Below are positions 17,077-25,934 of a stretch of DNA of 64,000 bases, piece by piece (within the stretch, counting starts at the first letter, position 1; every line of letters starts with the position of its first letter). Source of the stretch: Flavobacterium profundi (GTDB lineage: Bacteria; Bacteroidota; Bacteroidia; Flavobacteriales; Flavobacteriaceae); contig NZ_VDCZ01000012.1 of NCBI RefSeq assembly GCF_006491645.1, positions 62,001 through 126,000 of the forward strand, given 5' to 3'. The position numbers and the translations under genes are program-made. Below the pieces are notes generated by a model. That model was given only the letters and a program-made list of their open reading frames with translations. It had not been told where the DNA came from and did no database searches.

Positions 17077-17165
17077 TTTCTTTTTCAATGTAAATTGAGA
17101 TAATTTAGATATTTCTTTTTGAAATATTTAATTTTTTAACTAAGTTTATTGATTAAATTGATTAT

Positions 17166-19274
17166 ATGTCATTTACAACTGCTAGAAAAAACCTAAGAGT
17201 TACCACTTACTCTAAAGTAGTCTTTGTATTACTTGTAGTGTCGTTTGGATTTATCCTTCTTTTTACAGCATTGTTCTATTTTAATCAAAAGCAAGAAAAA
17301 GAATTTTATCAAACATCATCTTTAGGTTTAGAAAGAGAAATTAATGGCTTAATAGATTTAAATTCCGATTCCTATATTTCTTTAATTAATGAAATAACGT
17401 ATTGGGATGATTTAGTGGATTTTGTACATACGAAAGATATCGAATGGTTTGATAATTCGGTTGTTTATTTAATTGATTCTTATAAAGTTGATTATATTGA
17501 TGTATATACCATACAAGAAGAATTTGTAAGTAAGGCTTCTACAACCAAAATCAATTCTAAAAATTTTATTCCAAAAGAAGTATTTCCCAAACTTAAAAAT
17601 GAAAAACTAATTAAATTTTATGCTAAAATTCCGGAAGGTATTGTAGCAGTTTATGGAGCTACCATTCACTCTTCAATAGATCCTTTTAAGAACAAGACCG
17701 CACCACAAGGCTACTTTTTTATTGCTAAATTATTAGACAAAAAATACTTTTTAAATATTCAAAATGTTAGTAGTGCCAAAGCAGAATTTTATGATCCTCA
17801 AAAGAAAATAGAAGCGAAAACGATTTACTATATTAAAGATTTAAAAGATATAAATGGCAACAAAATTACTTCTTTGTTTTTTCAAAGAGACGCTAAAGTA
17901 GATTTTTCAAATACAAGAAAGATACTTTATATTATGCTGATAGCGTTTTGTCTTTCCATATTAATTTTTTTCTATTATGCAAAAAAATGGGCGCAAAGAC
18001 CTATACGTTTAATAAAAGAAGTTTTAGAAAAAGGCAATGTTTCAGCAATTGATTCTTTAAAAAGAATTAGAGGGGAATTCAGATACATTGGAAAACTCTT
18101 TGAACAAAATTTCAATCAGAAAATTCAGCTAGAGAAGACCAAAAAGAAAGCAGAAGAAAGTGATAAACTCAAATCGGCTTTCCTAATGAATCTTTCTCAT
18201 GAAATACGAACTCCTATGAATGCAATTATGGGATTCTCGGATTTGTTATTAAAGAAAGATTTAAAAGAAAATGAAAAAGAGGAGTATCTGAAAATTATTC
18301 AAAAAAGCGGCAAAAATCTAATTGATATTATTGATGATTTAGTAGAAATGTCAAAAATAGATTCCGATTTAATCGAACCTAAATACAGCAGTATCGATTT
18401 AAAAAACATGATTCAAGCTACCTTTGAATCTATAAAAGTGACTGTTCCTTCTTATAAAAATATTGACTTTAAATTAATTACTCCCAAAGGGACTACAACT
18501 CAAAATGTAGTAACAGACGTAGTGAAATTGAACCAAGTAATTACAAATTTACTCACAAATGCCATTAAATTTACTGAGGAAGGTTTTATTGTATTGGACT
18601 ACGAATTTGATTTAAAAAAGAATCAAATTCATTTCACGGTTAAAGATTCTGGAAAAGGAATTCCAGATGACTTACAAGAAACTATTTTTTCCAGATTTAA
18701 TAAAGTCGATTTTATTTCGGATCAAGACAATAAAGGTTTAGGTTTAGGATTAGCTATTTCTAAAGCCTATATAGAAATGTTAGGAGGAAAAATTAGTCTA
18801 AAATCAGAAGTTGGAGTAGGTTCCACCTTTTCTTTTTCTATTCCTTTGTTATTTGATTCTGAAACGGTACATGAAGCTGAACCAATTTATGAAAATATAA
18901 GTCTTGGTGATGAAGAGATTATCTTAGTTGCTGAAGATGATAATATCAATTATTTGTTGATAGAAAAATTGTTAAAACTGTTGAATTTTAAAGTGGTAAG
19001 GGCCAAAAACGGACAAGAAGCTGTTGAGATATGTAAACAAAATAAGGAAGTGGATCTAATTTTAATGGATATCAAAATGCCAAGCGTAGATGGTCATGAA
19101 GCATTTACCAAAATTAGAGAGTTCAATAAAGACATTCCTATAGTAGCGCAAACATCTTATTCTTTTCCTGAGGAAATTGAAAAAATTAACAAAACAGGCT
19201 TTAATGACTTTATTTCTAAACCTATTGATAAAGATAAACTCTACATCATTATTCGAAAATACATTCAAAAATAA
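17166..19274 (+). CDS. Hybrid sensor histidine kinase / response regulator with CHASE4 sensor
   Basis: 702 residues. TM1 about 17-39, a periplasmic CHASE4-type sensor (YWDD at 79-82) from 40 to 250, TM2 about 253-272, then a linker and coiled coil. The kinase core has the H box LSHEIRTPMN with His345, N box NLLTNAIKFT, G1 DSGKGIP and G2 GLGLGLAIS. A receiver domain (585-702) carries acidic pocket Asp591/Asp592, phospho-acceptor Asp635 and Lys in SKPID. It senses an extracytoplasmic cue and phosphorylates its own receiver; the next relay partner is not adjacent. It has its own upstream region and stands alone. The ligand is unknown. Confidence 0.92.
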   Translation: MSFTTARKNLRVTTYSKVVFVLLVVSFGFILLFTALFYFNQKQEKEFYQTSSLGLEREINGLIDLNSDSYISLINEITYWDDLVDFVHTKDIEWFDNSVVYLIDSYKVDYIDVYTIQEEFVSKASTTKINSKNFIPKEVFPKLKNEKLIKFYAKIPEGIVAVYGATIHSSIDPFKNKTAPQGYFFIAKLLDKKYFLNIQNVSSAKAEFYDPQKKIEAKTIYYIKDLKDINGNKITSLFFQRDAKVDFSNTRKILYIMLIAFCLSILIFFYYAKKWAQRPIRLIKEVLEKGNVSAIDSLKRIRGEFRYIGKLFEQNFNQKIQLEKTKKKAEESDKLKSAFLMNLSHEIRTPMNAIMGFSDLLLKKDLKENEKEEYLKIIQKSGKNLIDIIDDLVEMSKIDSDLIEPKYSSIDLKNMIQATFESIKVTVPSYKNIDFKLITPKGTTTQNVVTDVVKLNQVITNLLTNAIKFTEEGFIVLDYEFDLKKNQIHFTVKDSGKGIPDDLQETIFSRFNKVDFISDQDNKGLGLGLAISKAYIEMLGGKISLKSEVGVGSTFSFSIPLLFDSETVHEAEPIYENISLGDEEIILVAEDDNINYLLIEKLLKLLNFKVVRAKNGQEAVEICKQNKEVDLILMDIKMPSVDGHEAFTKIREFNKDIPIVAQTSYSFPEEIEKINKTGFNDFISKPIDKDKLYIIIRKYIQK

Positions 19275-19289
19275 GTGAGAAATCAAAAC

Positions 19290-19312
19290 AAACAATCTTT
19301 TTGTTTCTTTTT
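19290..19312 (+). terminator. Weak possible terminator
   Basis: AAACAA / TTGTTT with a 5-nt loop and a following T-rich run. The stem is short and mostly A-T, so support is weak. Confidence 0.35.
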
Positions 19313-19334
19313 TACCATTTGATTCCTAAATTTG
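19301..19334 (+). promoter_or_regulatory. Promoter of the aldo/keto reductase gene
   Basis: TTG (19301-19303), 23 nt, then TAAATTTG (19327-19334). The -7 match is exact and the spacing is at the long end of the accepted range. The leader would be about 70 nt. Confidence 0.55.
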
Positions 19335-19409
19335 TAAAAAGGATGCTCACTACTAACAAGTTTAATTTGTTAAGATGTTATTGAAAATCCATGTATTAAA
19401 ATTACTTGC

Positions 19410-20366
19410 ATGAAATACAATAGGTGTGGTAAAAGTGGTTTGTTATTACCTCAAATTTCTTTAGGATTGTGGCATAATTTCGGTTCTGTAGATCGTTTCG
19501 AAAATGCTCAACATATTGCTTTAACCGCTTTCGATAAAGGAATTACTCATTTTGATTTAGCCAATAATTATGGACCAGTTCCTGGTTCAGCTGAAGAAAA
19601 TTTTGGTAAAATAGTTCAAAATAACTTCAATGGATTCTTAAGAGACGAATTAGTCATTACGACCAAAGCTGGATTTAAAATGTGGGAAGGCCCTTATGGA
19701 GAATGGGGCTCTAGAAAGTACTTAATTTCAAGTTTAAACCAAAGTCTAAAAAGAATGAATTTAGAATATGTCGATATATTCTATTCTCATAGACCAGATC
19801 CTAATACTCCAATAGAAGAAACCATGTCTGCCTTAGATTATGCCGTTCGTTCTGGAAAAGCTATATATGCAGGTATTAGTAATTACAATGCGGAAGAAAC
19901 GAAAAAAGCAGTGGCTATTTTAAAACAACTTGGAACACCTTGTATTGTTCACCAAGCAAAATATTCATTATTGGATCGTTGGGTTGAAGATGGATTGCTC
20001 GATATTTTGGATAGCAAAGGAATGGGTTGTGTTGCTTTTTCTCCTTTGGCACAAGGTTTGTTGACTACTAAGTATTTAAAAGGGATTCCTGAAAATTCAA
20101 GAGCAGCAAATCCTAATGGACATTTGCAATCTTCAGAAATTACAGAAGATAAAATCAAAAAGATTAATGCGTTACATGAAATAGCTTTAGAAAGAGGACA
20201 AACTTTAGCACAAATGGCTATTGCATGGCTGCTCAAAAAAGAAACGATTACTTCGGTAATTATAGGTGCCAGTTCCGTAAATCAATTGTTGGATAATTTA
20301 GGAAGTTTGGATAAATTAGCCTTTTCTAATCAAGAGTTACAACAGATAGAAAATATATTAAAATAA
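19410..20366 (+). CDS. Aldo/keto reductase, L-glyceraldehyde-3-phosphate reductase (YghZ) type
   Basis: 318 residues, full length for the AKR14/YghZ group. The catalytic tetrad is visible: Asp in HFDLANNYG, Tyr five residues later, Lys in ITTKAG and His in YSHRPD. NADPH-binding features (VIIGASSVNQ near the C-terminus) are present. The E. coli YghZ enzyme reduces L-glyceraldehyde 3-phosphate and methylglyoxal, so a detoxification role is likely. No signal peptide; cytoplasmic. It is preceded by its own promoter and followed 58 bp later by an unrelated hydrolase gene. Confidence 0.88.
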   Translation: MKYNRCGKSGLLLPQISLGLWHNFGSVDRFENAQHIALTAFDKGITHFDLANNYGPVPGSAEENFGKIVQNNFNGFLRDELVITTKAGFKMWEGPYGEWGSRKYLISSLNQSLKRMNLEYVDIFYSHRPDPNTPIEETMSALDYAVRSGKAIYAGISNYNAEETKKAVAILKQLGTPCIVHQAKYSLLDRWVEDGLLDILDSKGMGCVAFSPLAQGLLTTKYLKGIPENSRAANPNGHLQSSEITEDKIKKINALHEIALERGQTLAQMAIAWLLKKETITSVIIGASSVNQLLDNLGSLDKLAFSNQELQQIENILK

Positions 20367-20424
20367 ATCACGTTACTATTCGTTGACAAACAGAAAGAAC
20401 AGAAAGTATAAAAGGTCATAAAAG

Positions 20425-21570
20425 ATGAATAAATTAAAAGTAGTTTTCTTTTTTTTATTACTAATACATAATTTAGCTTTTGGACAAGCTTCATTTGAGC
20501 ATAAAGTAGCTTCGGGTGAAACCATGTATGCTATAGCGAGAAAATACAATACTACTGTTGCTGTTCTTTATCAACTCAATCCTAAATTAAAAGACAAAAC
20601 CTTACAGGTTAATGCAGTAGTAAAAGTGCCTTCCAAAAAAGAGATCGAGAAGGATGTTAGTACAACTCAAGAAGAGAGTGTTGTTTCAGAATTTCATACT
20701 GTTACTAAAGGAGAGTCTTTTTACAGCATTTCAAAAAAATACAATTTAACCCTAGCCGATTTAGAAGCTTTAAACCCAAAAATAAAGCCTAAAAAACTCA
20801 AAGAAGGTGTTGTTTTAAAAATAGTAAAAGAAGATCCAAAAAATCTCGGAGAACAGCAAGAAACTACAGTAATTGTCGTTGATGTGAATCAAGAAAATGA
20901 AGAAGTTATTCCAAAAAATATTCCTTTAGAAATTAAAGATAATGCTTCGTTTACGATTTTGCACACCATTAAACGTAAAGAAACGAAGTATGGCGTTGCT
21001 AAATTATATGGAATTAGTATTCGTGAATTAGAAGCGTTAAATCCTAATTTACCCTCCGATTTTCCTGTTGGTTATGAATTAATCATCAAAAAAGATGCGG
21101 TAAATGAAACAACAGTAGCTTCCAATACGGAATTATCTTATGAGGAAGAAGATGCTGTCGATAAAATGTCTAAAGATTTTATGTCAAAAGCAGATTTGTT
21201 AGTAGAAAAAGCTTCTGAATATATTGGAATACGTTATAAGTATGGTGGCGATACACCTAAAGGGTTTGATTGTTCCGGATTAATGTGTACTACTTTTAAA
21301 GAAATAGATTTAAGTTTGCCAAGAACTTCTTCTGCACAAGCTACTTATGGAGAAAAAGTTAAAATGAAAGATTCTCAAAAAGGAGATTTGATTTTTTTTG
21401 CAACCGGAAGAAAAAATCGTATTTCTCATGTGGGTTTAATCACAGAAGTGAATGAAGATGAAATTAAATTCATACATGCGTCAACTTCATCAGGTGTAAT
21501 GATTTCTTCTAGTAAAGAACCGTATTATGCTTCTAGAATTATTCAAGTAAATCGCGTTTTAAACCAATAA
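20425..21570 (+). CDS. Secreted peptidoglycan endopeptidase, three LysM plus NlpC/P60
   Basis: 381 residues. Signal peptide 1-20 (ending AFGQ). Three LysM domains bind peptidoglycan: about 25-68, 90-134 and 178-222. The C-terminal NlpC/P60 cysteine peptidase domain (260-381) has Cys283 in FDCSGLM, His335 in SHVGLI and His351 in FIHAS, a complete triad. It should cleave the peptide stems of peptidoglycan in the periplasm, for cell-wall growth or division. The linkers are rich in Lys/Glu. No exact promoter element was found in the 58-bp gap before it. Confidence 0.93.
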   Translation: MNKLKVVFFFLLLIHNLAFGQASFEHKVASGETMYAIARKYNTTVAVLYQLNPKLKDKTLQVNAVVKVPSKKEIEKDVSTTQEESVVSEFHTVTKGESFYSISKKYNLTLADLEALNPKIKPKKLKEGVVLKIVKEDPKNLGEQQETTVIVVDVNQENEEVIPKNIPLEIKDNASFTILHTIKRKETKYGVAKLYGISIRELEALNPNLPSDFPVGYELIIKKDAVNETTVASNTELSYEEEDAVDKMSKDFMSKADLLVEKASEYIGIRYKYGGDTPKGFDCSGLMCTTFKEIDLSLPRTSSAQATYGEKVKMKDSQKGDLIFFATGRKNRISHVGLITEVNEDEIKFIHASTSSGVMISSSKEPYYASRIIQVNRVLNQ

Positions 21571-21665
21571 TTTTACATTTTCACGCTATTAATTTTTTTC
21601 TGAAAAGGGATACATGTCTTATCTTTTTTTTCAGGTTATCTCTTTTTACATTTTATATAAAGTTG

Positions 21666-21673
21666 TAGCTTTG
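21666..21673 (+). promoter_or_regulatory. -7 element for the DUF2200/DUF1003 pair
   Basis: TAGCTTTG, an exact TAnnTTTG, 48 nt before the ATG at 21722. No TTG at the expected distance upstream. Confidence 0.4.
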
Positions 21674-21721
21674 ATAATGTGCTATCATTTTCCAAAATTG
21701 AAATTATAAAATAAATTTTCT

Positions 21722-22087
21722 ATGAGTACTTCACCAGAACACGATCAAAAAATTGCCAAATTAACTCTAGCTTCTGTTTGGCCACATTATATTACAAAAG
21801 TTGAAAAAAAAGGGAGGTCAATTCAAGAACTTTACGAAGTGGTTACATGGTTGACTGGATATTCCCAAGAAGAGATAGACCAGCGCATGGCGGAAAAAGA
21901 AACTTTTGAAATTTTTTTTAAGGAAGCCAAATTAAATCCGAATGCCAGTTTGATTACAGGTGTAATTTGTGGGTATCGAATTGAAGAAATACAAACTCCT
22001 TTAACACAGCAAGTACGCTATTTGGATAAATTAGTGGATGAGTTAGCGAAAGGTAAGAAAATGGGAAAAATATTGAGAGTTAGCTAA
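21722..22087 (+). CDS. DUF2200 family protein
   Basis: 121 residues. Recognised by its conserved blocks: KIAKLTLASVWPHYITKVEKKG, EELYEVVTWLTGY-like text and IITGVICGYRIEEI-like text, matching DUF2200. The function is unknown; the family is small, cytoplasmic and widespread, and its members often respond to stress-independent housekeeping roles without a known reaction. There is no signal peptide or membrane segment. A DUF1003 gene follows after 15 bp, so the two are probably cotranscribed, but no functional link is known to me. Confidence 0.85.
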   Translation: MSTSPEHDQKIAKLTLASVWPHYITKVEKKGRSIQELYEVVTWLTGYSQEEIDQRMAEKETFEIFFKEAKLNPNASLITGVICGYRIEEIQTPLTQQVRYLDKLVDELAKGKKMGKILRVS

Positions 22088-22102
22088 TGTAATAAATAAT
22101 TT

Positions 22103-22651
22103 ATGGATCCAGATATCGAAAATTTGCTTACCGCTGAAAATGAGCATATTGTTAAACTTCAAGAAATTGTAAAAAAAACGATGGAAGATGAAAACCTAAT
22201 CATTCAAAACCTATTAAATCCACCCAAAGAGATTGTCACCAGAGGACAAAATATTTCAGATAAAGTAGCACGTTTTGGAGGTAGTTGGGTTTTTATTATT
22301 TCCTTTTTATTGCTTTTGACCGTTTGGATACTCTTTAATGTTTTGGTACCAAAAGGAGACGAATTTGATCCTTATCCATTTATTCTAATGAATTTGGTCT
22401 TGTCTTGCGTCGCTGCTTTACAAGCACCCATTATCATGATGAGTCAGAATAGGCAAGAAGAAAAGGATAGAAAAAGAAGTGAAAATGATTATCTCATCAA
22501 TTTAAAAGCAGAGTTAGAAGTAAGAGCTTTAAATCAGAAATTAGATGTGTTGGTGCAAGAACAAATTAAAGTGCTTTTTGAAAGTCAAGCCAAACAAATG
22601 GAAATTTTAAAAGAAATACAAGTTGAAATAGTGAAGAGAAAAGAAAAATAA
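22103..22651 (+). CDS. DUF1003 membrane protein
   Basis: 182 residues. Two membrane segments, about 58-78 and 93-113, enclose a short loop with PKGDEFDPYPF. The segments are flanked by FGGSWVFI and by QNRQEEKDRKRSENDY, which are hallmarks of DUF1003. The C-terminal 60 residues form a long charged helix, likely a coiled coil in the cytoplasm. The family is inner-membrane and of unknown function. It lies 15 bp after the DUF2200 gene. Confidence 0.88.
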   Translation: MDPDIENLLTAENEHIVKLQEIVKKTMEDENLIIQNLLNPPKEIVTRGQNISDKVARFGGSWVFIISFLLLLTVWILFNVLVPKGDEFDPYPFILMNLVLSCVAALQAPIIMMSQNRQEEKDRKRSENDYLINLKAELEVRALNQKLDVLVQEQIKVLFESQAKQMEILKEIQVEIVKRKEK

Positions 22652-22703
22652 TATTTTTTACGCAACCTTTTATAAAAAACAAGTCTTATAAGAAACATTA
22701 AAT

Positions 22704-23141
22704 ATGAAAAAAATAGTTCTTATTGTGTTGTTTACTTTATCCTCACTACTTTTTTATAGCTGTTCTAAAAATGAGGAAGTTATTGAGGTTTCAGATTTTA
22801 GTTTAGAAGGAACTTGGGAATTAGTTGAAATATATAGAGATTCGGGTAATGGTGTAAGTACATGGGATTCTGTTGATGAGGGCTATGAGTATACTTTTTT
22901 TGCAGATGGAAGCTTTCAATCTAACAGGTTTACATCTTGTTTTAGCGGGAATTACACTTTATTAGGCGACGAATTAAAATTAATTTATGATTGTCCAGGT
23001 TTTAATACACAACTGGGAAATACAGAAGATACATTCATTGAAACTATTTCTTGGGAAGCTAATACAATTATTTTAGTTCCAACTTATTTAGACTGTACTG
23101 AAGGATGTGGATGGAAATTCAAAAAAACAATTATTCCATAA
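22704..23141 (+). CDS. Lipocalin-like lipoprotein
   Basis: 145 residues. The lipobox is LLFYSC with the lipidated Cys at residue 20, followed by SKNEE; acidic residues right after the Cys are typical of surface-exported lipoproteins in Bacteroidota. The mature part has the lipocalin-like pattern LEGTWELVEIY, EYTFFADGSF, GNYTLLGDELKL and four further Cys, which may form disulfides. Such proteins are common and of unknown ligand. A good terminator follows 30 bp after the stop. Confidence 0.8.
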   Translation: MKKIVLIVLFTLSSLLFYSCSKNEEVIEVSDFSLEGTWELVEIYRDSGNGVSTWDSVDEGYEYTFFADGSFQSNRFTSCFSGNYTLLGDELKLIYDCPGFNTQLGNTEDTFIETISWEANTIILVPTYLDCTEGCGWKFKKTIIP

Positions 23142-23170
23142 ACGAATAGTTAAACTTAAGGTTATTAAAT

Positions 23171-23207
23171 AAAAATCCTATTATTCCAAAGAGTAATAGG
23201 ATTTTTT
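23171..23207 (+). terminator. Intrinsic terminator after the lipoprotein gene
   Basis: Stem AAAAATCCTATTA / TAATAGGATTTTT with a 10-nt loop followed by T residues. Confidence 0.85.
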
Positions 23208-23260
23208 AAAAAATGGTTAGTTATTACAGTAAATTAATCCTTATGTAGACACACAGAGAT

Positions 23261-23425
23261 TTATATTTTAACATTATTTAATGGTGAAATTCCTTGACTG
23301 GTTGATTTAATATCTAAAATTGAATAACTATATGGAGTAATAGTTTCTATACCAATTTGAGAAAAGAACATAATAGTTACTAATAAAACAAATACATTTA
23401 GAAGAATTACTTTGTATGGTTTCAT
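23261..23425 (-). CDS. Small exported or membrane peptide, 54 residues
   Basis: 54 codons plus TAA. It starts MKPYKVILLNVFVLLVTIMF, a Lys-containing N-terminus followed by a hydrophobic stretch to about residue 22, then a polar tail with ITPYSYSILDI. The shape is that of a short signal-peptide or single-pass protein. It fills an otherwise empty 436-bp gap between the lipoprotein gene terminator and the YdjM-like gene. TATATTTA, one base off the -7 consensus, lies about 60 nt upstream. No homology is recognised; it is supported by composition only. Confidence 0.45.
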   Translation of the reverse strand: MKPYKVILLNVFVLLVTIMFFSQIGIETITPYSYSILDIKSTSQGISPLNNVKI

Positions 23426-23577
23426 ATGTTTTAAAAACTTGGGTTCTTATTTAATTTATTTGTGGTTAAAAACAGTAATTCGGTGTAAATATATAAAAAA
23501 AAGTGAATGAAATGTTAAAAAAGTACATTTTTTCTGTAATGAATTTATATCAGCGTTTGCAAAAAAGGAGCTTTTAA

Positions 23578-24567
23578 TTAATTTCCTTTTATTCTTATGA
23601 AAAGTTTTTCTAATAATTCTGCGTAATTATCAGGTTGCTTTTGAGCCAAAGTATAAGTACCGTCTTTTTCAAATTCTAATGGGAAGAAAAATTCTGCTTG
23701 TTCATTTTTTATGGAGATGGGACCAAATTTTGTTCCGTAAATCATCATTTTTCCATTTTCTTCACGAGCCAATGCATAACCTTCCGTAAAATTAAAGAAA
23801 GGTTCTAATGCTTTAATTTTTTGTTTGCTTTCTAAAAAAGAGACATTACTTTTCTCGTAATGAAAGTCCAATGTGTTTTTTGAATCTAACAAACTATAAT
23901 CTGAAAAATAAAAGCCTTCATTGGTTTTAACAATGCCTTGCCAAAGAATGGTGTTAAAAGGAGTGGGAACAATTTTTAATTGAGTATAGTCTATGTTTTG
24001 TCTTTCCAATTCTTTTTTAAAATGATGACGCACATATAAATTGGTACACAATCCAAATACTAAATAAGCGGTAGATAGTAGCAAAGACCATTGAATCACT
24101 AAAGTTCTTTTAGGATTCGAGTTTTTCATGAAGAGCAAAACCATACATCCAATTAATAACCAAATGGTGTATAATGGATCAATCACAAAAACATTATCTA
24201 AACTGTAAAAAGATTTGCTTAAAGGATATAAAATACGCGTTCCATAGGTAGTGCAAATATCTAATAGAGGATGTGTAAATAAAGCCAAAAATGATGCCCA
24301 AAACCAAGAAAGATAAGAGGTTTTATATTTGTAAGAAAACCATTTAGCGAAGAGTAAACTCAAGACCAAGGAAAAAAATATAGAGTGTGAAAAAGCTCTG
24401 TGAATGGCTAATTGTTGAATAGGGTCAAAAAAGGAATTCAGTAGCACATCTAAATCAGGGATGGTACCTAGAATAGCACCATAAAGTAAAGCTTTTTTGC
24501 CAATTTCTTTGTCTTTTACCAATGCAAATGTTGCTGCTCCTAAAACAATTTGTGATAATGAATCCAT
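23578..24567 (-). CDS. Membrane-bound metal-dependent hydrolase family protein (YdjM-like)
   Basis: 329 residues. The N-terminus MDSLSQIVLGAA and the motifs GTIPDLDVL and HRAFSHS match the YdjM / DUF457 family, whose conserved His and Asp residues suggest metal binding. Four or five membrane segments span about residues 10-180 (including WFWASFLALFTHPLLDI); the last 150 residues are a soluble beta-rich domain. The biochemical role is unproven; the E. coli member is SOS-induced. A -7 element TACATTTG (24603-24610, minus strand) lies 36 nt upstream. It is probably a single-gene unit. Confidence 0.88.
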   Translation of the reverse strand: MDSLSQIVLGAATFALVKDKEIGKKALLYGAILGTIPDLDVLLNSFFDPIQQLAIHRAFSHSIFFSLVLSLLFAKWFSYKYKTSYLSWFWASFLALFTHPLLDICTTYGTRILYPLSKSFYSLDNVFVIDPLYTIWLLIGCMVLLFMKNSNPKRTLVIQWSLLLSTAYLVFGLCTNLYVRHHFKKELERQNIDYTQLKIVPTPFNTILWQGIVKTNEGFYFSDYSLLDSKNTLDFHYEKSNVSFLESKQKIKALEPFFNFTEGYALAREENGKMMIYGTKFGPISIKNEQAEFFFPLEFEKDGTYTLAQKQPDNYAELLEKLFIRIKGN

Positions 24568-24696
24568 AATCTGGAGTTAGTAATTATACTTTTTCAATTT
24601 CACAAATGTAAGGCAATACCTTAATATGCCCTAGTTTGTCATTGACAAATTAAAGTTAAAATTATAATAGTCAAAAATAATAAAAGGTAGCGGGTT

Positions 24697-24930
24697 TTAA
24701 GCTACTAATTGATGAATCTGTTCCGCTAATTTTCTGTCTTTTTCTGTAATCATGTTTCCTGCATCGTGAGTGGTAAGCGTAATCTCAACTTTATTGTACA
24801 CATTTTTCCATTCAGGATGATGATTCATTTTTTCTGCTAAAAAAGCCACTTTAGTCATAAAAGCGAAAGCTTCTATAAAATTTTTAAATTCAAAGCTTCG
24901 CTGTAAACTATTGTCAATTTCTTTCCACAT
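24697..24930 (-). CDS. phhB: Pterin-4a-carbinolamine dehydratase
   Basis: 77 residues, somewhat short for the family but with the core intact: [18 protein letters not shown] with His37/His38, and LTTHDAGN followed by TEKDRKLA. The enzyme dehydrates 4a-hydroxytetrahydrobiopterin during pterin recycling for aromatic amino acid hydroxylases. The usual N-terminal helix is shortened to [14 protein letters not shown]. No hydroxylase gene is adjacent. Confidence 0.92.
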   Translation of the reverse strand: MWKEIDNSLQRSFEFKNFIEAFAFMTKVAFLAEKMNHHPEWKNVYNKVEITLTTHDAGNMITEKDRKLAEQIHQLVA

Positions 24931-24970
24931 GTTTTTGTTTTTTGGTATTATAAAAATAGTTATTTATTTT

Positions 24971-25930
24971 TTAAAGTTTGCATGAAGCCCTTTTTAATCG
25001 GTCATTAATAGCTTTACCTTGTTCTTTTTCAGGAAATAAATGAGTTATAATAGCATCATACTTTTTAGAATCTATATGAATTAATGTTCTATATAAGTTT
25101 TTTGCTGCTTCATTTAAATCCCTTTTTTCTGAAAGTAAGTAAGAAGTTTTAATTTTAGGATGTCTATTTTTTTTATTAAAGCCTAAATAAGCAATACTAG
25201 ATAAAGAAGTTTCTTCTAAAAAAGTATTTAAATTATCAATTATATACAAAGGAATTTTTGGTGCATAATGTTTGGAAAACATACCTGGTGCAGCCGGTAA
25301 ATTATTTGCATTATTTTTGATTTTAATTTGACCAACAACTTTTTCTATTGTTTCAACTGATAAAGCACCCAATCGATACAAAACAGGCTCCTTATTTTCA
25401 AAACCAATTATAGTAGATTCAAGCCCTTTTTTACATTCACCACCATCTAAAATAAAAGGGATTTCACTCTCAAAATAACCTTTAACGTGATTGGCATTTG
25501 TTGGACTAACTCTATTAGAAGGATTAGCACTTGGAGCTGCAAGAGGAAAAGATAAGCAATTTAATAATTGTAAAGTCATCTCATGTGCTGGAACACGAAG
25601 TGCAACAGTATCTTTATAGGCACTAATATAAGAAGGAATTTTTTCAGATTTAGGTAAAACTAAAGTTAAAGGTCCTGGCCAAAATCTTTCTGCTAGTAAT
25701 AAAGCTTTTTCTGATGCATCAAAAGTATATTGAGCCAATTCATCTTTAGACTTAATGTGAACTATTAAAGGATTCGTTAAAGGCCTCTTTTTAATACTAT
25801 AAATGGAACGTATAGCAGATTCATCATAAATATTCGCAGCTAACCCATAAACCGTTTCTGTAGGAATAGCTATAATTTTGCTTTGTTCTAGATACTTTTT
25901 AGCTTCAAGAATGTTGGTACTAATTTTCAT
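24971..25930 (-). CDS. sua5: L-threonylcarbamoyladenylate synthase with C-terminal Sua5 domain
   Basis: 319 residues. The YrdC domain (about 1-200) has the KR/PTETVYGLAAN start, SIKKRPLTNPLIVHI and PSANPSNRVSPT, and the Sua5 C-terminal domain covers about 215-319 after a linker with APGMFSKHYAP. The enzyme makes threonylcarbamoyl-AMP for tRNA t6A37. It is the last gene of a tight unit: the DUF6671 gene ends 4 bp upstream. That linkage is unusual for a tRNA-modification gene, so it could be a paralogue with a specialised role rather than the main t6A enzyme; a genome-wide check for a second copy would tell. Confidence 0.9.
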   Translation of the reverse strand: MKISTNILEAKKYLEQSKIIAIPTETVYGLAANIYDESAIRSIYSIKKRPLTNPLIVHIKSKDELAQYTFDASEKALLLAERFWPGPLTLVLPKSEKIPSYISAYKDTVALRVPAHEMTLQLLNCLSFPLAAPSANPSNRVSPTNANHVKGYFESEIPFILDGGECKKGLESTIIGFENKEPVLYRLGALSVETIEKVVGQIKIKNNANNLPAAPGMFSKHYAPKIPLYIIDNLNTFLEETSLSSIAYLGFNKKNRHPKIKTSYLLSEKRDLNEAAKNLYRTLIHIDSKKYDAIITHLFPEKEQGKAINDRLKRASCKL

Positions 25931-25934
25931 ACTA

